Shown here one piece after another: positions 20,528 to 31,103 of a stretch of DNA of 64,000 bases; the first letter of the stretch is position 1, and the number at the start of each line of letters is the position of its first letter. Under the pieces are notes generated by a model. That model did not search any database, was not told where the DNA came from, and saw only the letters and a list, made by a program, of their open reading frames with translations. Source of the stretch: an uncultured Gammaproteobacteria bacterium (lineage in GTDB: Bacteria; Pseudomonadota; Gammaproteobacteria; PS1; Pseudothioglobaceae). Made by a program: the position numbers and the translations under genes. Where the stretch lies: positions 25,079 through 89,078 of the forward strand of contig CAJXOB010000002.1 in NCBI GenBank assembly GCA_913057955.1. Direction: 5' to 3'.

Positions 20528-21484
20528 ATGGCACTTTTTCAAACTAAGAAAATTCAATCATTTATAGTATTCATTATAGTCTTGGTAGTCATTCTATGGG
20601 TGTTTCAAGATAATTTTTTAAAGCTTTTGGCCTTCCAAAAACCTATAGAACAATTAGTATCCATTAATGAAGAAGCTAAAGAAACAGCTTATCTTGAAAA
20701 AATAGATAATTTTCTCCTTAAGGAATATTCAAAAGACCAAGTTCTTTTGCATTCAATACAAGCTACAACATACTATAGTTATAAAAATTCCCCAGTTCAA
20801 CTTGTTGATGTAGAGGTTAAAACATTTAATGAAGCACAAAAAGAAGGTCTTGTATTAACATCAAATCGTGCTGAAATGCTTAAATCAGGCGAGATGTTTT
20901 TTAATGGTGAGGTCAAAATTCAAACGAAAACAGGAGTCTCACATGAGCTTGATACCGAGTCTTTAATTGTTCTTACCAATAGTGGACAAATTAAAAGTAA
21001 TAAAGAGGTGACATATTTGGGCGAGACGGCAAGAATCATTTCTGAAGGGATGGAAATGAGTATTGAAAGTGATACTATGTATTTAAATGGTGTTGTTAGG
21101 ATTCTTGAAGACTCCGGAGTGACGATAGACACAATGAATTTGTATATTAGTCATAATGCAGGTGAAAAAACATATAAAAGTAAAGAAGCGACAGTTTATA
21201 GGTCAAAAGATAATATTGTTAATTCAGACAGTGGTATTGATATAGATATGAATTTAAGGATTATTAAGCTTTTAGGCAAAGTGGAGGTTTTGAATAGCTC
21301 TGGAAGTAGCCTTAATAGCTCTAATCTTTTAATTGATCAGTCCAATGGTGGTGAAGTTTTAAAGTCTAATTCATCTTCTCACTTTAAATCAAATACAGTT
21401 GACATCAAGGCAAAAAAAATGCATTATGATGCTGTTACAAAAAAACTTGAATTAATGAATAAGGTTGTAGCTGTTTATGAATAA
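20528..21484 (+). CDS. lptC: LptC-family LPS export protein, unusually long (318 aa)
   Basis: N-terminal TM anchor and OstA/LptC-like beta repeats; directly followed by lptA. Confidence 0.8.
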   Translation: MALFQTKKIQSFIVFIIVLVVILWVFQDNFLKLLAFQKPIEQLVSINEEAKETAYLEKIDNFLLKEYSKDQVLLHSIQATTYYSYKNSPVQLVDVEVKTFNEAQKEGLVLTSNRAEMLKSGEMFFNGEVKIQTKTGVSHELDTESLIVLTNSGQIKSNKEVTYLGETARIISEGMEMSIESDTMYLNGVVRILEDSGVTIDTMNLYISHNAGEKTYKSKEATVYRSKDNIVNSDSGIDIDMNLRIIKLLGKVEVLNSSGSSLNSSNLLIDQSNGGEVLKSNSSSHFKSNTVDIKAKKMHYDAVTKKLELMNKVVAVYE

Positions 21485-21962
21485 AATTATTTTATTAACT
21501 ACTATATTTTTTTCAACATTTGCTTTTGCACTCTCGGAAGATGCAAAGCAGCCCATAGAAATTGAAGCAGAATCTGTAATAGTTGACGAGGCATCAGGCT
21601 TTAATGAATTTAGTGGAAATGCTGAAATTAGGCAAGGGTCACTTCTGATGACTGCAGAGCTTATACAGGTCCAAACTAATGCAGAGGGTGTTGAAACGAT
21701 GAAAGCAACAGGAACATTAGATAATCCTGCCAAGTACATTCAAAGTCAAGAAAATCAGGCTCGCTTTATAGAGGCAACAGCAAAAAAAATTACTTATGAT
21801 GTAAATGAGGGTATGATTTTTTTGGTTGGGAACGCCTATTTAATTCAAGGATTTGACTCATTCAGTGGCGACTCATTAACGTATGACATAAATAATGATA
21901 AAGTCATTGTTAAGGGCTCGGAGGATGGGACTACGCGAGTTAAGTTTAAAATCGACCTTTAG
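21477..21962 (+). CDS. lptA: LPS transport periplasmic protein LptA
   Basis: Signal peptide, QPIEIEAESVIVDEASGFNEFSGNAEIRQGSLLMTAELIQV. Confidence 0.9.
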   Translation: MNKIILLTTIFFSTFAFALSEDAKQPIEIEAESVIVDEASGFNEFSGNAEIRQGSLLMTAELIQVQTNAEGVETMKATGTLDNPAKYIQSQENQARFIEATAKKITYDVNEGMIFLVGNAYLIQGFDSFSGDSLTYDINNDKVIVKGSEDGTTRVKFKIDL

Positions 21963-21974
21963 AAAATTTATGAT

Positions 21975-22628
21975 TTAACTAATTAGTGCTGATGTAATTC
22001 TATCTTTGACTTCATCAAGTGAGCCAACACCGCTTATAGCTATAAATTTTGAGTCAGAAAAAGCTGCTTTTGCATCATCACGATAGTATTTAACTAGAGG
22101 CTCAGTTTGCTTGTGGTAAATCTTTAAACGTCCTCTAACAATATTTTCATCGTCATCAACGCGTTGAATTAAATTTTCGCCGGTTAAGTTGTCCTTACCT
22201 TTTTCTATGGGTGGGTTGAATGTAATATGATATGTCCTTCCTGAGGGCAGATGGACACGACGACCAGACATCCTTACTACTATGTCATCATCTGGAACTT
22301 TAACCTCAACAATATAGTCAATTGTGATGCCTTGTTGTTTAAGTGCATTGGCTTGAGTGATGGTTCTAGGAAAGCCATCGAGCAAATAGCCATTTTTACA
22401 GTCTGGCGATTCAATTCTTTCTTTGACCAAAGCAATGATTATCTCGTCAGAGACAAGGTTGCCTGCGTCAATAGTTTTTTTGGCTTCTTTCCCAATAGAA
22501 GTACCTGTATTTACTGCTGCTCGCAACATATCTCCAGTAGAAACCTGGGGTATATTAAATTTTTCACAAATATGAGCCGCTTGAGTGCCTTTTCCAGCAC
22601 CTGGTGGACCTAATAATATAATATTCAT
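21975..22628 (-). CDS. adk: Adenylate kinase
   Basis: [31 protein letters not shown]. Confidence 0.98.
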   Translation of the reverse strand: MNIILLGPPGAGKGTQAAHICEKFNIPQVSTGDMLRAAVNTGTSIGKEAKKTIDAGNLVSDEIIIALVKERIESPDCKNGYLLDGFPRTITQANALKQQGITIDYIVEVKVPDDDIVVRMSGRRVHLPSGRTYHITFNPPIEKGKDNLTGENLIQRVDDDENIVRGRLKIYHKQTEPLVKYYRDDAKAAFSDSKFIAISGVGSLDEVKDRITSALIS

Positions 22629-22640
22629 ACGAGCTTATAA

Positions 22641-23885
22641 TTAAATTTCAAAAGGTGGAAGTTTTTTCTCAATTTTTAATTTTTTCATTACGACATAATC
22701 AGGTAACCCGTTATTATAAGGTGGATAGTTCTCTCCTGCAATAAGCGGAAGTAAATATTCACGACATGTATCAGTGATCGAAAACCCATCATCAGATATA
22801 TAATTTTTTGGCATCATTTTTTCAACATTTGCAATATCTTTTAATTCACCATAACCTATTTCCCATGTATAGGGATCGTTGGATGTTCTGATAATTGCGG
22901 GCATAATTGAATTCTTTCCAGCTAACGCCATTTCAACTGCAGCTTTGCCAAGTGCATAAGCCTGCTCAACATCTGAATTAGAGGCTAAATGACGGGCCGA
23001 TCGCTGAAGGTAGTCTGCTACTGCCCAGTGAAATTTATAACCTAAGGCTTTTTTTATTATATTGGCAACAACTGGAGCAGCTCCGCCTAATTGAGCATGG
23101 CCAAAGTCATCACGCGTCCCTTGCTCAGCCAAGAATTTTCCGTTAGGCCACTTTGTTCCTTCAGAAACAACAATAGTGCAGTAACCAAACTCTTTTACAT
23201 TTTTATCAACCTTTGCTAGGAATTTTTCTTCATTAAAGTCTATTTCTGGAAAGAGAATAACAACGGGTATAGATGAATCAACAAGTCCTCCAGCAGCTGC
23301 TATCCAGCCAGCATGACGCCCCATGACCTCAAGTACAAAAATTTTGGTTGAGGTTGCAGCCATTGAAGCAACATCAAAGCTCGCCTCCATCGTAGAGACA
23401 GCGATGTACTTTGCAACTGAGCCAAAACCAGGGCAATTATCAGTTACAGGTAGATCATTATCAACAGTTTTAGGGATATGGATTGCTTGTATTGGGAATC
23501 CCATGCTTTCAGAGAGTTGAGAGACTTTTAGGCAAGTATCTGCAGAGTCACCGCCACCATTATAAAAAAAATAACCTATGTTATGAGTCTTAAAAACTTC
23601 AATTAAGCGCTCATATTCAACTCTATTTGCTTCAAGAGATTTCATTTTATAACGACAAGATCCAAATCCACCTGAAGGGGTATGGATAAGTGCGGCTATA
23701 TCCGCATCGGTTTCAAGTGATGTATCAATCAGATTCTCAGTTAAGGCGCCAATGATTCCATTTTCACCTGCATACACAGTACCAATTTTGTCTGGATGTT
23801 TACGAGCAGTTTCAATAACGCCACTAGCCGAAGCATTAATTACTGCTGTAACTCCTCCAGATTGGGCATAAAAAGCATTTTTCAT
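22641..23885 (-). CDS. pfp: 6-phosphofructokinase, probably pyrophosphate-dependent
   Basis: NGGGDSADT and PKTVDNDLP motifs (PPi-type rather than ATP-type PGTIDND), MGRHAGWIAA. Confidence 0.88.
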   Translation of the reverse strand: MKNAFYAQSGGVTAVINASASGVIETARKHPDKIGTVYAGENGIIGALTENLIDTSLETDADIAALIHTPSGGFGSCRYKMKSLEANRVEYERLIEVFKTHNIGYFFYNGGGDSADTCLKVSQLSESMGFPIQAIHIPKTVDNDLPVTDNCPGFGSVAKYIAVSTMEASFDVASMAATSTKIFVLEVMGRHAGWIAAAGGLVDSSIPVVILFPEIDFNEEKFLAKVDKNVKEFGYCTIVVSEGTKWPNGKFLAEQGTRDDFGHAQLGGAAPVVANIIKKALGYKFHWAVADYLQRSARHLASNSDVEQAYALGKAAVEMALAGKNSIMPAIIRTSNDPYTWEIGYGELKDIANVEKMMPKNYISDDGFSITDTCREYLLPLIAGENYPPYNNGLPDYVVMKKLKIEKKLPPFEI

Positions 23886-23967
23886 AATATTATATTGTTA
23901 GTTTGTAGTTGAAATAAAAAGGAGGTTGATTTTAGGATGTCGCACTAAAAAACCCCTATAAAATTCT

Positions 23968-23985
23968 CTTCTAACAAGTTAGAAG
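23968..23985. promoter_or_regulatory. Perfect inverted repeat CTTCTAAC-AA-GTTAGAAG upstream of pfp
   Basis: 8-bp arms, 2-nt spacer, 83-100 bp upstream of the pfp start codon. Confidence 0.4.
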
Positions 23986-24143
23986 TATAACATTTGATGT
24001 AAATATAGCCTGCAATAAATCTATAGCACAGTTTAATTATATTAATACAAAGTACATTTAAAGAAATATAATTTTAAAGTGAGAAAATTAAGAATTTGTG
24101 TCAATTTGTTTCATTATTAATTAGTAGCTTTTAAGAGTGCCTT

Positions 24144-24830
24144 TTAAGGCATTACTTCCAGAAAATTCTCAATATTAATAAAACCAGGAACTACTTTTTT
24201 ATCAATTATGCTACTTGGCTTATTTATTGCAATTATATTCTTAATTTTAAATTTTGAAGCGGACTCTAAAACATCTAGTGAATCATCAAAAAAAATTGTT
24301 CTTTCCTTGTCAAATTCAATTACATTAGTCAGTTGCTCCCAAAACTGTTGTTCTTGCTTTATAACTCCAAAGTCATGGGAAGAAATAATTTGATCAAAGT
24401 AGCCTTGCAGTTTTGACATCTGCATTTTTAGTGCAATGCCTTTTCGATGAGCGTTAGTTACTAAGTAAATACGTTTTTCTTTCTCTTTTGCTGTATTAAG
24501 GAAATTTAGAACATGATTATGAACTTGAATTAAGTGTGAAATATCGCCTTTCAACTTCATGATGTCGAAATCTAGTTTTTCCTCCCAATAATCTAGACAA
24601 TACCAATTTAACTTGCCTTCTTGAGAGTCAAGCATTGAAATTATTAGGTTTTTTGAGTCCTCAAAGCTAACATTATGTTTTTTAGAATAAACTTTTGGGA
24701 GGTATTTAAGCCAGAAATGTAGGTCAAAATTTAAATCTAAGAGCGTCCCATCTAAATCAAGCAAAATGGTATCAATTTGATTCCAATCAACATAAGAATT
24801 TAGTTTATTTTCTTCGCCAGGATGTGCCAT
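24144..24830 (-). CDS. HAD-family hydrolase, GMP/IMP nucleotidase (YrfG)-like
   Basis: ILLDLDGTLLDLNFD, NWYCLDYWEEKL, FFDDSLDVLESA. Confidence 0.75.
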   Translation of the reverse strand: MAHPGEENKLNSYVDWNQIDTILLDLDGTLLDLNFDLHFWLKYLPKVYSKKHNVSFEDSKNLIISMLDSQEGKLNWYCLDYWEEKLDFDIMKLKGDISHLIQVHNHVLNFLNTAKEKEKRIYLVTNAHRKGIALKMQMSKLQGYFDQIISSHDFGVIKQEQQFWEQLTNVIEFDKERTIFFDDSLDVLESASKFKIKNIIAINKPSSIIDKKVVPGFINIENFLEVMP

Positions 24831-26193
24831 CTATACTATCTTCAAGAATAATTCCAAGTGTTAAAAGTTCATCACGAATCTGATCCGACATTGCAAAGTT
24901 TTTTGTAGCCCTAGCCTCTTCTCTCTGGTTTATTTTTTTAGCAACTTCAGCTTCTGATAACTCTGATCCTTGTTGAAGATACTTATCTGCATCATATTCA
25001 AGAATACCTAGGTAATTTCCTAATTTTTTTAGTAGTTGAGCTAAAGTTGCAGCTTGCTCAGCGCTATTTGAGCGCTCAATATTTACTTGCTTAGCAATTT
25101 CAAATAATATACTTAATGCGATGGGGGTATTAAAGTCATCATTTAATGCGGCATTAAATCTATCCTCATAATCAAAAACCTTGCTTGATTGGGCGTCTAT
25201 TTTTTCACCAGAAGAGAAACCTTTTGTTGCAGTATAGAGTCTTTTTAATGCAGACTTTGCGCTTTCAATGTTAGTGTTGCTAAAATTTAGTGGGGAGCGA
25301 TAATGACTACTTATAAGAAAATATCGCAGAGTTTCACCATCATATTTATCTAAAACACCACGGATCGTAAAGAAGTTTTTAAGTGATTTGCTCATTTTTT
25401 CATCATTAATGTTCACGAAGCCAACGTGCATCCAAGTATTGACAAACTTGCAATTATTGGCACCCTCTGATTGAGCTATTTCATTTTCATGATGAGGAAA
25501 TGTCAAGTCCATGCCGCCGCCATGAATGTCAAAATGATTCGATATGAAATGAGTGGACATTGCCGAGCACTCTATATGCCAGCCTGGCCTTCCTTCTCCC
25601 CATGGTGATGGCCATTTAGGTTCATTTGGCTTTGCTTTTTTCCAGAGAACAAAATCAAGAGGATCTTGCTTATTACTCTCAATATCTACGCGAGCTCCAG
25701 CCACAAGGTCGTCTAAATTTTTCCCCGAGAGCTTACCGTAATCTTTAAATTTTCTGACAGAATAAAAAACATCACCATTTTTGCCTTGATAAGCAAGACC
25801 TTGCTTTGAAAGTGATTCAATCATATCTATCATCTGATCAATTGAGTCAGTAGCTCGCGGCTCAATGTCAGGACTAAGTACACCTAGGGCTTTTTCATCT
25901 TCATGCATAGCATCGATAAATCGATTTGTTAGAGAGTAGATATCTTCATTATTTTCTATTGCCCGGCTAATAATTTTGTCGTCAATATCAGTAATGTTTC
26001 TTATATATTTAACATTTGGATAGTTCCGTCTCATATGGCGGGTAATAACATCAAACATAACCAATACTCTAGCATGACCCATATGACAAAAATCATAAAC
26101 GGTCATTCCACACACGTAAATTCCAATATTGTTTGGGTCAATAGGACGAAAGTCTTCTTTTTGATTAGTAAGCGTATTATAAATTTTGAGCAT
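24805..26193 (-). CDS. cysS: Cysteinyl-tRNA synthetase
   Basis: GMTVYDFCHMGHARVLV, GWHIECSAMS, KMSKSLKNF. Confidence 0.98.
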   Translation of the reverse strand: MLKIYNTLTNQKEDFRPIDPNNIGIYVCGMTVYDFCHMGHARVLVMFDVITRHMRRNYPNVKYIRNITDIDDKIISRAIENNEDIYSLTNRFIDAMHEDEKALGVLSPDIEPRATDSIDQMIDMIESLSKQGLAYQGKNGDVFYSVRKFKDYGKLSGKNLDDLVAGARVDIESNKQDPLDFVLWKKAKPNEPKWPSPWGEGRPGWHIECSAMSTHFISNHFDIHGGGMDLTFPHHENEIAQSEGANNCKFVNTWMHVGFVNINDEKMSKSLKNFFTIRGVLDKYDGETLRYFLISSHYRSPLNFSNTNIESAKSALKRLYTATKGFSSGEKIDAQSSKVFDYEDRFNAALNDDFNTPIALSILFEIAKQVNIERSNSAEQAATLAQLLKKLGNYLGILEYDADKYLQQGSELSEAEVAKKINQREEARATKNFAMSDQIRDELLTLGIILEDSIDGTSWRRK

Positions 26194-26353
26194 GGCGATA
26201 TTTTATACTGGATTATCTAATTAATATGAGTACAAGTCATATTTGTTCTAGCTATGATTATCAATTAATCACCAACAAAATGTATAATTATTTTTTTAAT
26301 TTCATTTTAGTGCAGGGCAACTTTAAGAGCCCTTCTGCTTCTTAATAATCGTT

Positions 26354-26518
26354 ATGAAAAAATATAAATGTAATATGTGTGGCTGGATTTATGATGAGAG
26401 CAAGGGAGCTCCTGATGAAGGAATTGACCCAGGCACAGCTTGGAAAAATATACCTGCTGACTGGGTTTGCCCTGTTTGTGGCTCTGGCAAAGAAGATTTT
26501 GATATGGTTGAAATGTAA
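26354..26518 (+). CDS. Rubredoxin (54 aa)
   Basis: Translated by hand: MKKYKCNMCGWIYDESKGAPDEGIDPGTAWKNIPADWVCPVCGSGKEDFDMVEM; two CxxCG motifs; absent from the ORF track because of its length. Confidence 0.96.
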   Translation: MKKYKCNMCGWIYDESKGAPDEGIDPGTAWKNIPADWVCPVCGSGKEDFDMVEM

Positions 26519-26580
26519 ATTCATTGCAATTGAGCCAGCGTAAAATACATTAATTAAATTTTTTAAATTCTAATAAATAT

Positions 26581-27654
26581 ATGTCAAAAATATTAATTCT
26601 TCCCGGTGATGGTATTGGTACAGAAATTGTAGATCAAGCGGTCAAGGTAATCAACTCATTAAATGCCAATCATGAAATGGGAATGACCCTTGTGAATGGG
26701 CTTATAGGTGGAGTTGCATACGACGAAACGGGATCACCTCTTCCAGATGAAACTATAAAAGTTGCTAAGAGCTGTGACTCAATATTATTAGGAGCAGTTG
26801 GGGGGCCAAAATGGGAGTCACTAGAAAGAGATCTAAGGCCAGAGCGCGGACTATTAGGCATTCGATCAGAGCTCGACTTATTTTCTAATTTAAGGCCTGC
26901 TATTCTCTACCCACAATTAGCGAATGCATCGAGTCTTAAAACTGAAATTGTTTCAGGACTAGATCTAATGATTGTACGTGAGCTCGTTGGCGGTATATAT
27001 TTCGGCAAGCCAAGAGGAGTTGAAATTAGGGATGGAGAGCGCTTTGGAATAAACTCAGCGACCTACTATGAATCCGAAATAGCTCGTATTGCCCACTCTG
27101 CTTTTCAGATTGCTCAAAAAAGAGGAAAGCGAATTTGCTCTGTTGATAAAGCGAATGTTCTTGAAGTTTGTGAGCTTTGGAGAGAAGTCATGGAAGAGGT
27201 TTCAGTCAGCTATCCTGATGTTGCACTTTCTCATATGTATGTTGATAATGCTGCAATGCAGCTTGTAAGGGACCCTAAGCAGTTTGATGTTATGGTCACT
27301 AGTAATCTTTTTGGAGATGTTTTATCTGACTGCGCAGCAATGCTTACTGGGTCAATTGGCATGCTTCCATCTGCGTCACTTGATAAAAATAATTTTGGAA
27401 TGTATGAGCCTATCCATGGCTCTGCACCGGATATCGCTGGCCAAGATATTGCTAATCCATTGGCAACGATATTATCTGTTTCAATGATGCTTAGGTACTC
27501 GCTAAATCAGGAAGAGTTGGCAGATAAAATTAATTCAGCTGTTAGCGTTGTATTGGATAAAGGCTATAGAACAAAAGATATTGCTGCTGCTGGAGATAAA
27601 GTAGTTGGAACTGAAGAAATGGGCGATTTAATTGTTGAGGCATTAGAGTCTTAG
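26581..27654 (+). CDS. leuB: 3-isopropylmalate dehydrogenase
   Basis: [48 protein letters not shown]. Confidence 0.97.
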   Translation: MSKILILPGDGIGTEIVDQAVKVINSLNANHEMGMTLVNGLIGGVAYDETGSPLPDETIKVAKSCDSILLGAVGGPKWESLERDLRPERGLLGIRSELDLFSNLRPAILYPQLANASSLKTEIVSGLDLMIVRELVGGIYFGKPRGVEIRDGERFGINSATYYESEIARIAHSAFQIAQKRGKRICSVDKANVLEVCELWREVMEEVSVSYPDVALSHMYVDNAAMQLVRDPKQFDVMVTSNLFGDVLSDCAAMLTGSIGMLPSASLDKNNFGMYEPIHGSAPDIAGQDIANPLATILSVSMMLRYSLNQEELADKINSAVSVVLDKGYRTKDIAAAGDKVVGTEEMGDLIVEALES

Positions 27655-28274
27655 TAGAGCACTTCTTCACTGTCAATAGATCTCCATAAAAACCAACATG
27701 CAACTGATCTATAGGGCTTCCAAGTATCTGAAATTTTCACAATTTTATCTATATCGATTCTTTCACCATTGTTATAAAGTTGATACATAGCTCTTAGAAT
27801 CCCTACATCTTTTAATGGGAAAATGTCTTTTTCTAACAAGTAAAACATGCCAAACATTTCTGCAGTCCATGGCCCAATTCCTTTAATAGTAATTAGCTCT
27901 TCATAGACACTGAGATAAGTTCGGTTTTCCCAGTATGTATCATCAATAATATTATTGATTTTGAAGTGTTCAGAAATATTAAGAATGTATTGCGTTTTTT
28001 GTTTCGATAAGCCGCAAAGTTTTAATTTTTCTTTGCTTGTTGACAGAACTTTATTGGGCTCAATAATTTTAATTAAATCAATTATTTTATTCCAAACACT
28101 CGCTGCTGCCTTTACAGATATTTGCTGGCCAACTATCGCGCGAAGCAACGTTTCATATGCCTCTCCCCGAGCTGTTATAGAATAATCTTTGTGCTGGCTA
28201 ATAACATCACCTAGTGTTTTGTCAGCGCTAGTTAAATATTGAAGTGAGTCTTGCCAATAAGCTGGATTTTTCAT
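27651..28274 (-). CDS. DNA-3-methyladenine glycosylase II (AlkA-like, HhH-GPD)
   Basis: [30 protein letters not shown]...DVGI helix-hairpin-helix motif. Confidence 0.85.
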   Translation of the reverse strand: MKNPAYWQDSLQYLTSADKTLGDVISQHKDYSITARGEAYETLLRAIVGQQISVKAAASVWNKIIDLIKIIEPNKVLSTSKEKLKLCGLSKQKTQYILNISEHFKINNIIDDTYWENRTYLSVYEELITIKGIGPWTAEMFGMFYLLEKDIFPLKDVGILRAMYQLYNNGERIDIDKIVKISDTWKPYRSVACWFLWRSIDSEEVLY

Positions 28275-28401
28275 AAAAACCGGATTAATTTATATTAAAA
28301 GAGTCTTTTTAAGTACAACTATTTACTATATCTGATTATATGTTTAAAACGCATTGTCGTATAATCTGATTTATGACATCAATCAAGAATTAAGGAATCT
28401 A

Positions 28402-29286
28402 ATGAATATAAAAAAAAATGTAGCATTTATTGGTCTTGGAACTATGGGTTACCCAATGGCAGGCCATTTATCTAAATCAAATCTTTTTAATTTAAGAGTG
28501 TATAACCGATCTTCTCAAAAGGCCACTGAATGGAGTAAGGAGTATGAGGGAGAAGTCTCCAACTCGATTAAAGAGGTGGTAATGGATGCCGATTTTGTTG
28601 TTACTTGTACTGGAAAAGATGAGGATATGATGGAAATTGTATTTTCTGACCAAGGAGTGATTACATATCTTAAAAAAGGATCAATCTTTATTGACCATAC
28701 AACAACGTCTTATAAATTAGCTAAGCATTTAAATGAATCATTAACTGAGAAAGGGGTTTCGTTTATAGACGCTCCTGTTAGTGGCGGAGAGGCAGGTGCA
28801 ATAAATGGAGTTCTCAGCGTCATGGCAGGAGGAAGTAATGCAATTCTAGAAGAGTCAAACGAGCTCATAAAAACTTATTCAAAAAATGTGACTTATATGG
28901 GGGAGTCTGGAAAGGGCCAGCTTGCGAAAATGGTAAACCAGATTTGTATTGCAGGTTTGCTGCAAGGATTGTCTGAAGGTTTGTTATTTGCAGAAGCCGA
29001 AAATCTTGATATGGATAGCTTGCTATCTGCAATCTCTGGAGGGGCTGCCCAATCTTGGCAAATGGTTAATCGAGCAGAAACAATGCATCAAAGGGAGTTT
29101 GATTTTGGCTTTGCAATTAAGTGGATGGTAAAAGATTTGGGCTATTGTATAGATCAATCCAGAACCAATAATTCAAATTTAGGATTCACTAAGGAAGTAT
29201 TCGATCGATACGTTAATTTAATGGATAAAGGCCATTCTTATAGTGATACTTCAGCCTTAATGTTATTTGATCAATTGAATAAATAA
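28402..29286 (+). CDS. NAD(P)-dependent beta-hydroxyacid dehydrogenase (3-hydroxyisobutyrate dehydrogenase family)
   Basis: VAFIGLGTMGYPMAGHL, DAPVSGGEAGA, GKGQLAKMVNQI; ATG at 28402 preferred. Confidence 0.85.
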   Translation: MNIKKNVAFIGLGTMGYPMAGHLSKSNLFNLRVYNRSSQKATEWSKEYEGEVSNSIKEVVMDADFVVTCTGKDEDMMEIVFSDQGVITYLKKGSIFIDHTTTSYKLAKHLNESLTEKGVSFIDAPVSGGEAGAINGVLSVMAGGSNAILEESNELIKTYSKNVTYMGESGKGQLAKMVNQICIAGLLQGLSEGLLFAEAENLDMDSLLSAISGGAAQSWQMVNRAETMHQREFDFGFAIKWMVKDLGYCIDQSRTNNSNLGFTKEVFDRYVNLMDKGHSYSDTSALMLFDQLNK

Positions 29287-29324
29287 GAATTTTATTCTTA
29301 ATAATTTACTAAATTTATAGGAAG

Positions 29325-30407
29325 CTATTTTTTAGGTTCTACGAACCCCTTCCAGTTACTCATGTAGTTAACGAATTTATCTGAAAGCCCTTGTTTTTTA
29401 AGGTATTCATAAGAGACAGGAAGTTCTACAGGGATAAATTTTGAATTCTCTTTGTAAAGGCTAGGGAAGTCATGATGTAATATCGCAGCTTTTCCAAGCA
29501 TTACCCAGTCAACACCATTTGAAATAACTTTTTCTGCATCAATTGGGGTTCTAATATTGCCGGCAACGCCTAGCTTGGTATTTCCTCTTTCAAGGCCAGT
29601 AAAATGTGAAAGTAAGGACCATCCCTTGTATTTTTTGTCAGATGGATCTTTAAAAACATCCCAAAGTGACATATCTAAAAAATCTATCTCTCCTGAGGTC
29701 ATTAATTTTTCTGCTAACTCTTTTGTCTCACCTAAGTCTATGCCAAATCTTTCTGGAGATAGCCTAACTCCCAATACAAAATTAGAGTTACACTTGCGTC
29801 TAATGCCATCAATTATCTCCTGGAGAATTCGACTTCGGTTTTGTTTGCTTCCTCCGTACTTGTCAGTTCTTATGTTGATTTCGCTACTTAAGAACTGCCC
29901 TAAAATATATCCATGAGCCCCATGTAATTCAACCCCGTCAAATCCAGCTTTTTCACATCGAATTGCTGCTGATATAAAATCATCTCTTAACTTTGTTACT
30001 TCTTCCAAGCTCAAGGCTCTGGCAGAAAATTCTTCATTATCTGAAGGGCAAACTGGAGGTTCACCAATGATATCTTCTGGTGATCGCATGCCAGCATGAT
30101 GGAGCTGACATATTGACATACTATTATTAGACTTTATCTCTTTAGCAAGCCTTGTCAAGCCAGATAAGTGAATCTCTGAAAAAACACCAAGTTGACCTGG
30201 AAACCCCTGGCCAATTGCTTGTACATGAGCTGCACAAGTCATTGTTAAGCCAAAGCCGCCTGAAGCTCGCATAGTTAGCCACTTAAATTCCTCTTCTGAG
30301 AGTCTTCCATCATCATAGCTTTGAGTATTTGTCAGGGGGGCTAAGATGAATCGATTTTTTATTTCTGGTCCACGTACAAATTTCAAAGGCGCTAAAAGAT
30401 TTGACAT
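29325..30407 (-). CDS. NADH:flavin oxidoreductase (Old Yellow Enzyme family)
   Basis: RFILAPLTN, QLHHAGMRS, GFDGVELHGAHGYILGQFLS. Confidence 0.9.
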   Translation of the reverse strand: MSNLLAPLKFVRGPEIKNRFILAPLTNTQSYDDGRLSEEEFKWLTMRASGGFGLTMTCAAHVQAIGQGFPGQLGVFSEIHLSGLTRLAKEIKSNNSMSICQLHHAGMRSPEDIIGEPPVCPSDNEEFSARALSLEEVTKLRDDFISAAIRCEKAGFDGVELHGAHGYILGQFLSSEINIRTDKYGGSKQNRSRILQEIIDGIRRKCNSNFVLGVRLSPERFGIDLGETKELAEKLMTSGEIDFLDMSLWDVFKDPSDKKYKGWSLLSHFTGLERGNTKLGVAGNIRTPIDAEKVISNGVDWVMLGKAAILHHDFPSLYKENSKFIPVELPVSYEYLKKQGLSDKFVNYMSNWKGFVEPKK

Positions 30408-30554
30408 TTTCTTACTCCACTAATTGTGATTAATTTTTAATGCTTAAAACAAGTCTTTTAAGATAATTTTGATGAGTGTAAAAGCTAATTAATCGGATGT
30501 TAACATTTTTTTTCTTTGGTAGTAAAAACTTTAAACAAATGGCATAATATTGTT

Positions 30555-31100
30555 ATGCGAAAAAAACCAAAACTAACTAATATTCATACGGTTGCACAGA
30601 GCCGTATTTTCAATCTTGAGTCTATGGATGTTGAGTTTTCAAATGGAGCAACTCGAATTTATGAAAGGCTAATGTCTAGAGGAAATGGGGCTGTTTTAGT
30701 TATTCCAATGCTTGATGATGACACCGTTCTAATGATTTATGAATTTTCTGGCGGGACTGAGCGATATGAGTTAGGTCTGACAAAAGGCAAGATTGATAAG
30801 GGCGAAACTCCTATTGAGGCTGCTGGAAGGGAGTTAAAAGAAGAGATTGGTTATGGCGCTCGTAAACTTACTTTTCTAAAAACTATTACTCTTGCTCCAG
30901 GCTATCAATCAAATGAAACTCATATTGTTCTTGCTGAAGATCTTTATGAGGAATCGGCGGAAGGAGATGAGCCAGAACCTCTAGAGATTGTCCCTCATAA
31001 GCTATCTGAACTAGAAACGCTTACTTATAATGAAGATTTAACGGAAGCCCGAAGCTTACTTGCTTTGTATATGGCAAGAGAGATTATTCGAGGTCGATAA
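30555..31100 (+). CDS. nudE: ADP compounds hydrolase, Nudix (NudE)
   Basis: Nudix box GKIDKGETPIEAAGRELKEEIGYG; ATG at 30555. Confidence 0.85.
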   Translation: MRKKPKLTNIHTVAQSRIFNLESMDVEFSNGATRIYERLMSRGNGAVLVIPMLDDDTVLMIYEFSGGTERYELGLTKGKIDKGETPIEAAGRELKEEIGYGARKLTFLKTITLAPGYQSNETHIVLAEDLYEESAEGDEPEPLEIVPHKLSELETLTYNEDLTEARSLLALYMAREIIRGR

Positions 31101-31103
31101 AGG

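Noticed and set aside
22251-22613. 120-aa antisense ORF inside adk
   Set aside because: Shadow ORF of a conserved gene.
24138-24151. TGCCTT-TT-AAGGCA hairpin at the yrfG-like 3' end
   Set aside because: Very short loop and no convincing U-tract; not called a terminator.
26311-26341. Hairpin GCAGGGC...GCCCTTCTGC upstream of rubredoxin
   Set aside because: Short 5-bp core stem with a bulge; too weak to call an RNA element.
29557-29916. 119-aa antisense ORF inside the Old Yellow Enzyme gene
   Set aside because: Shadow ORF; no motif support.
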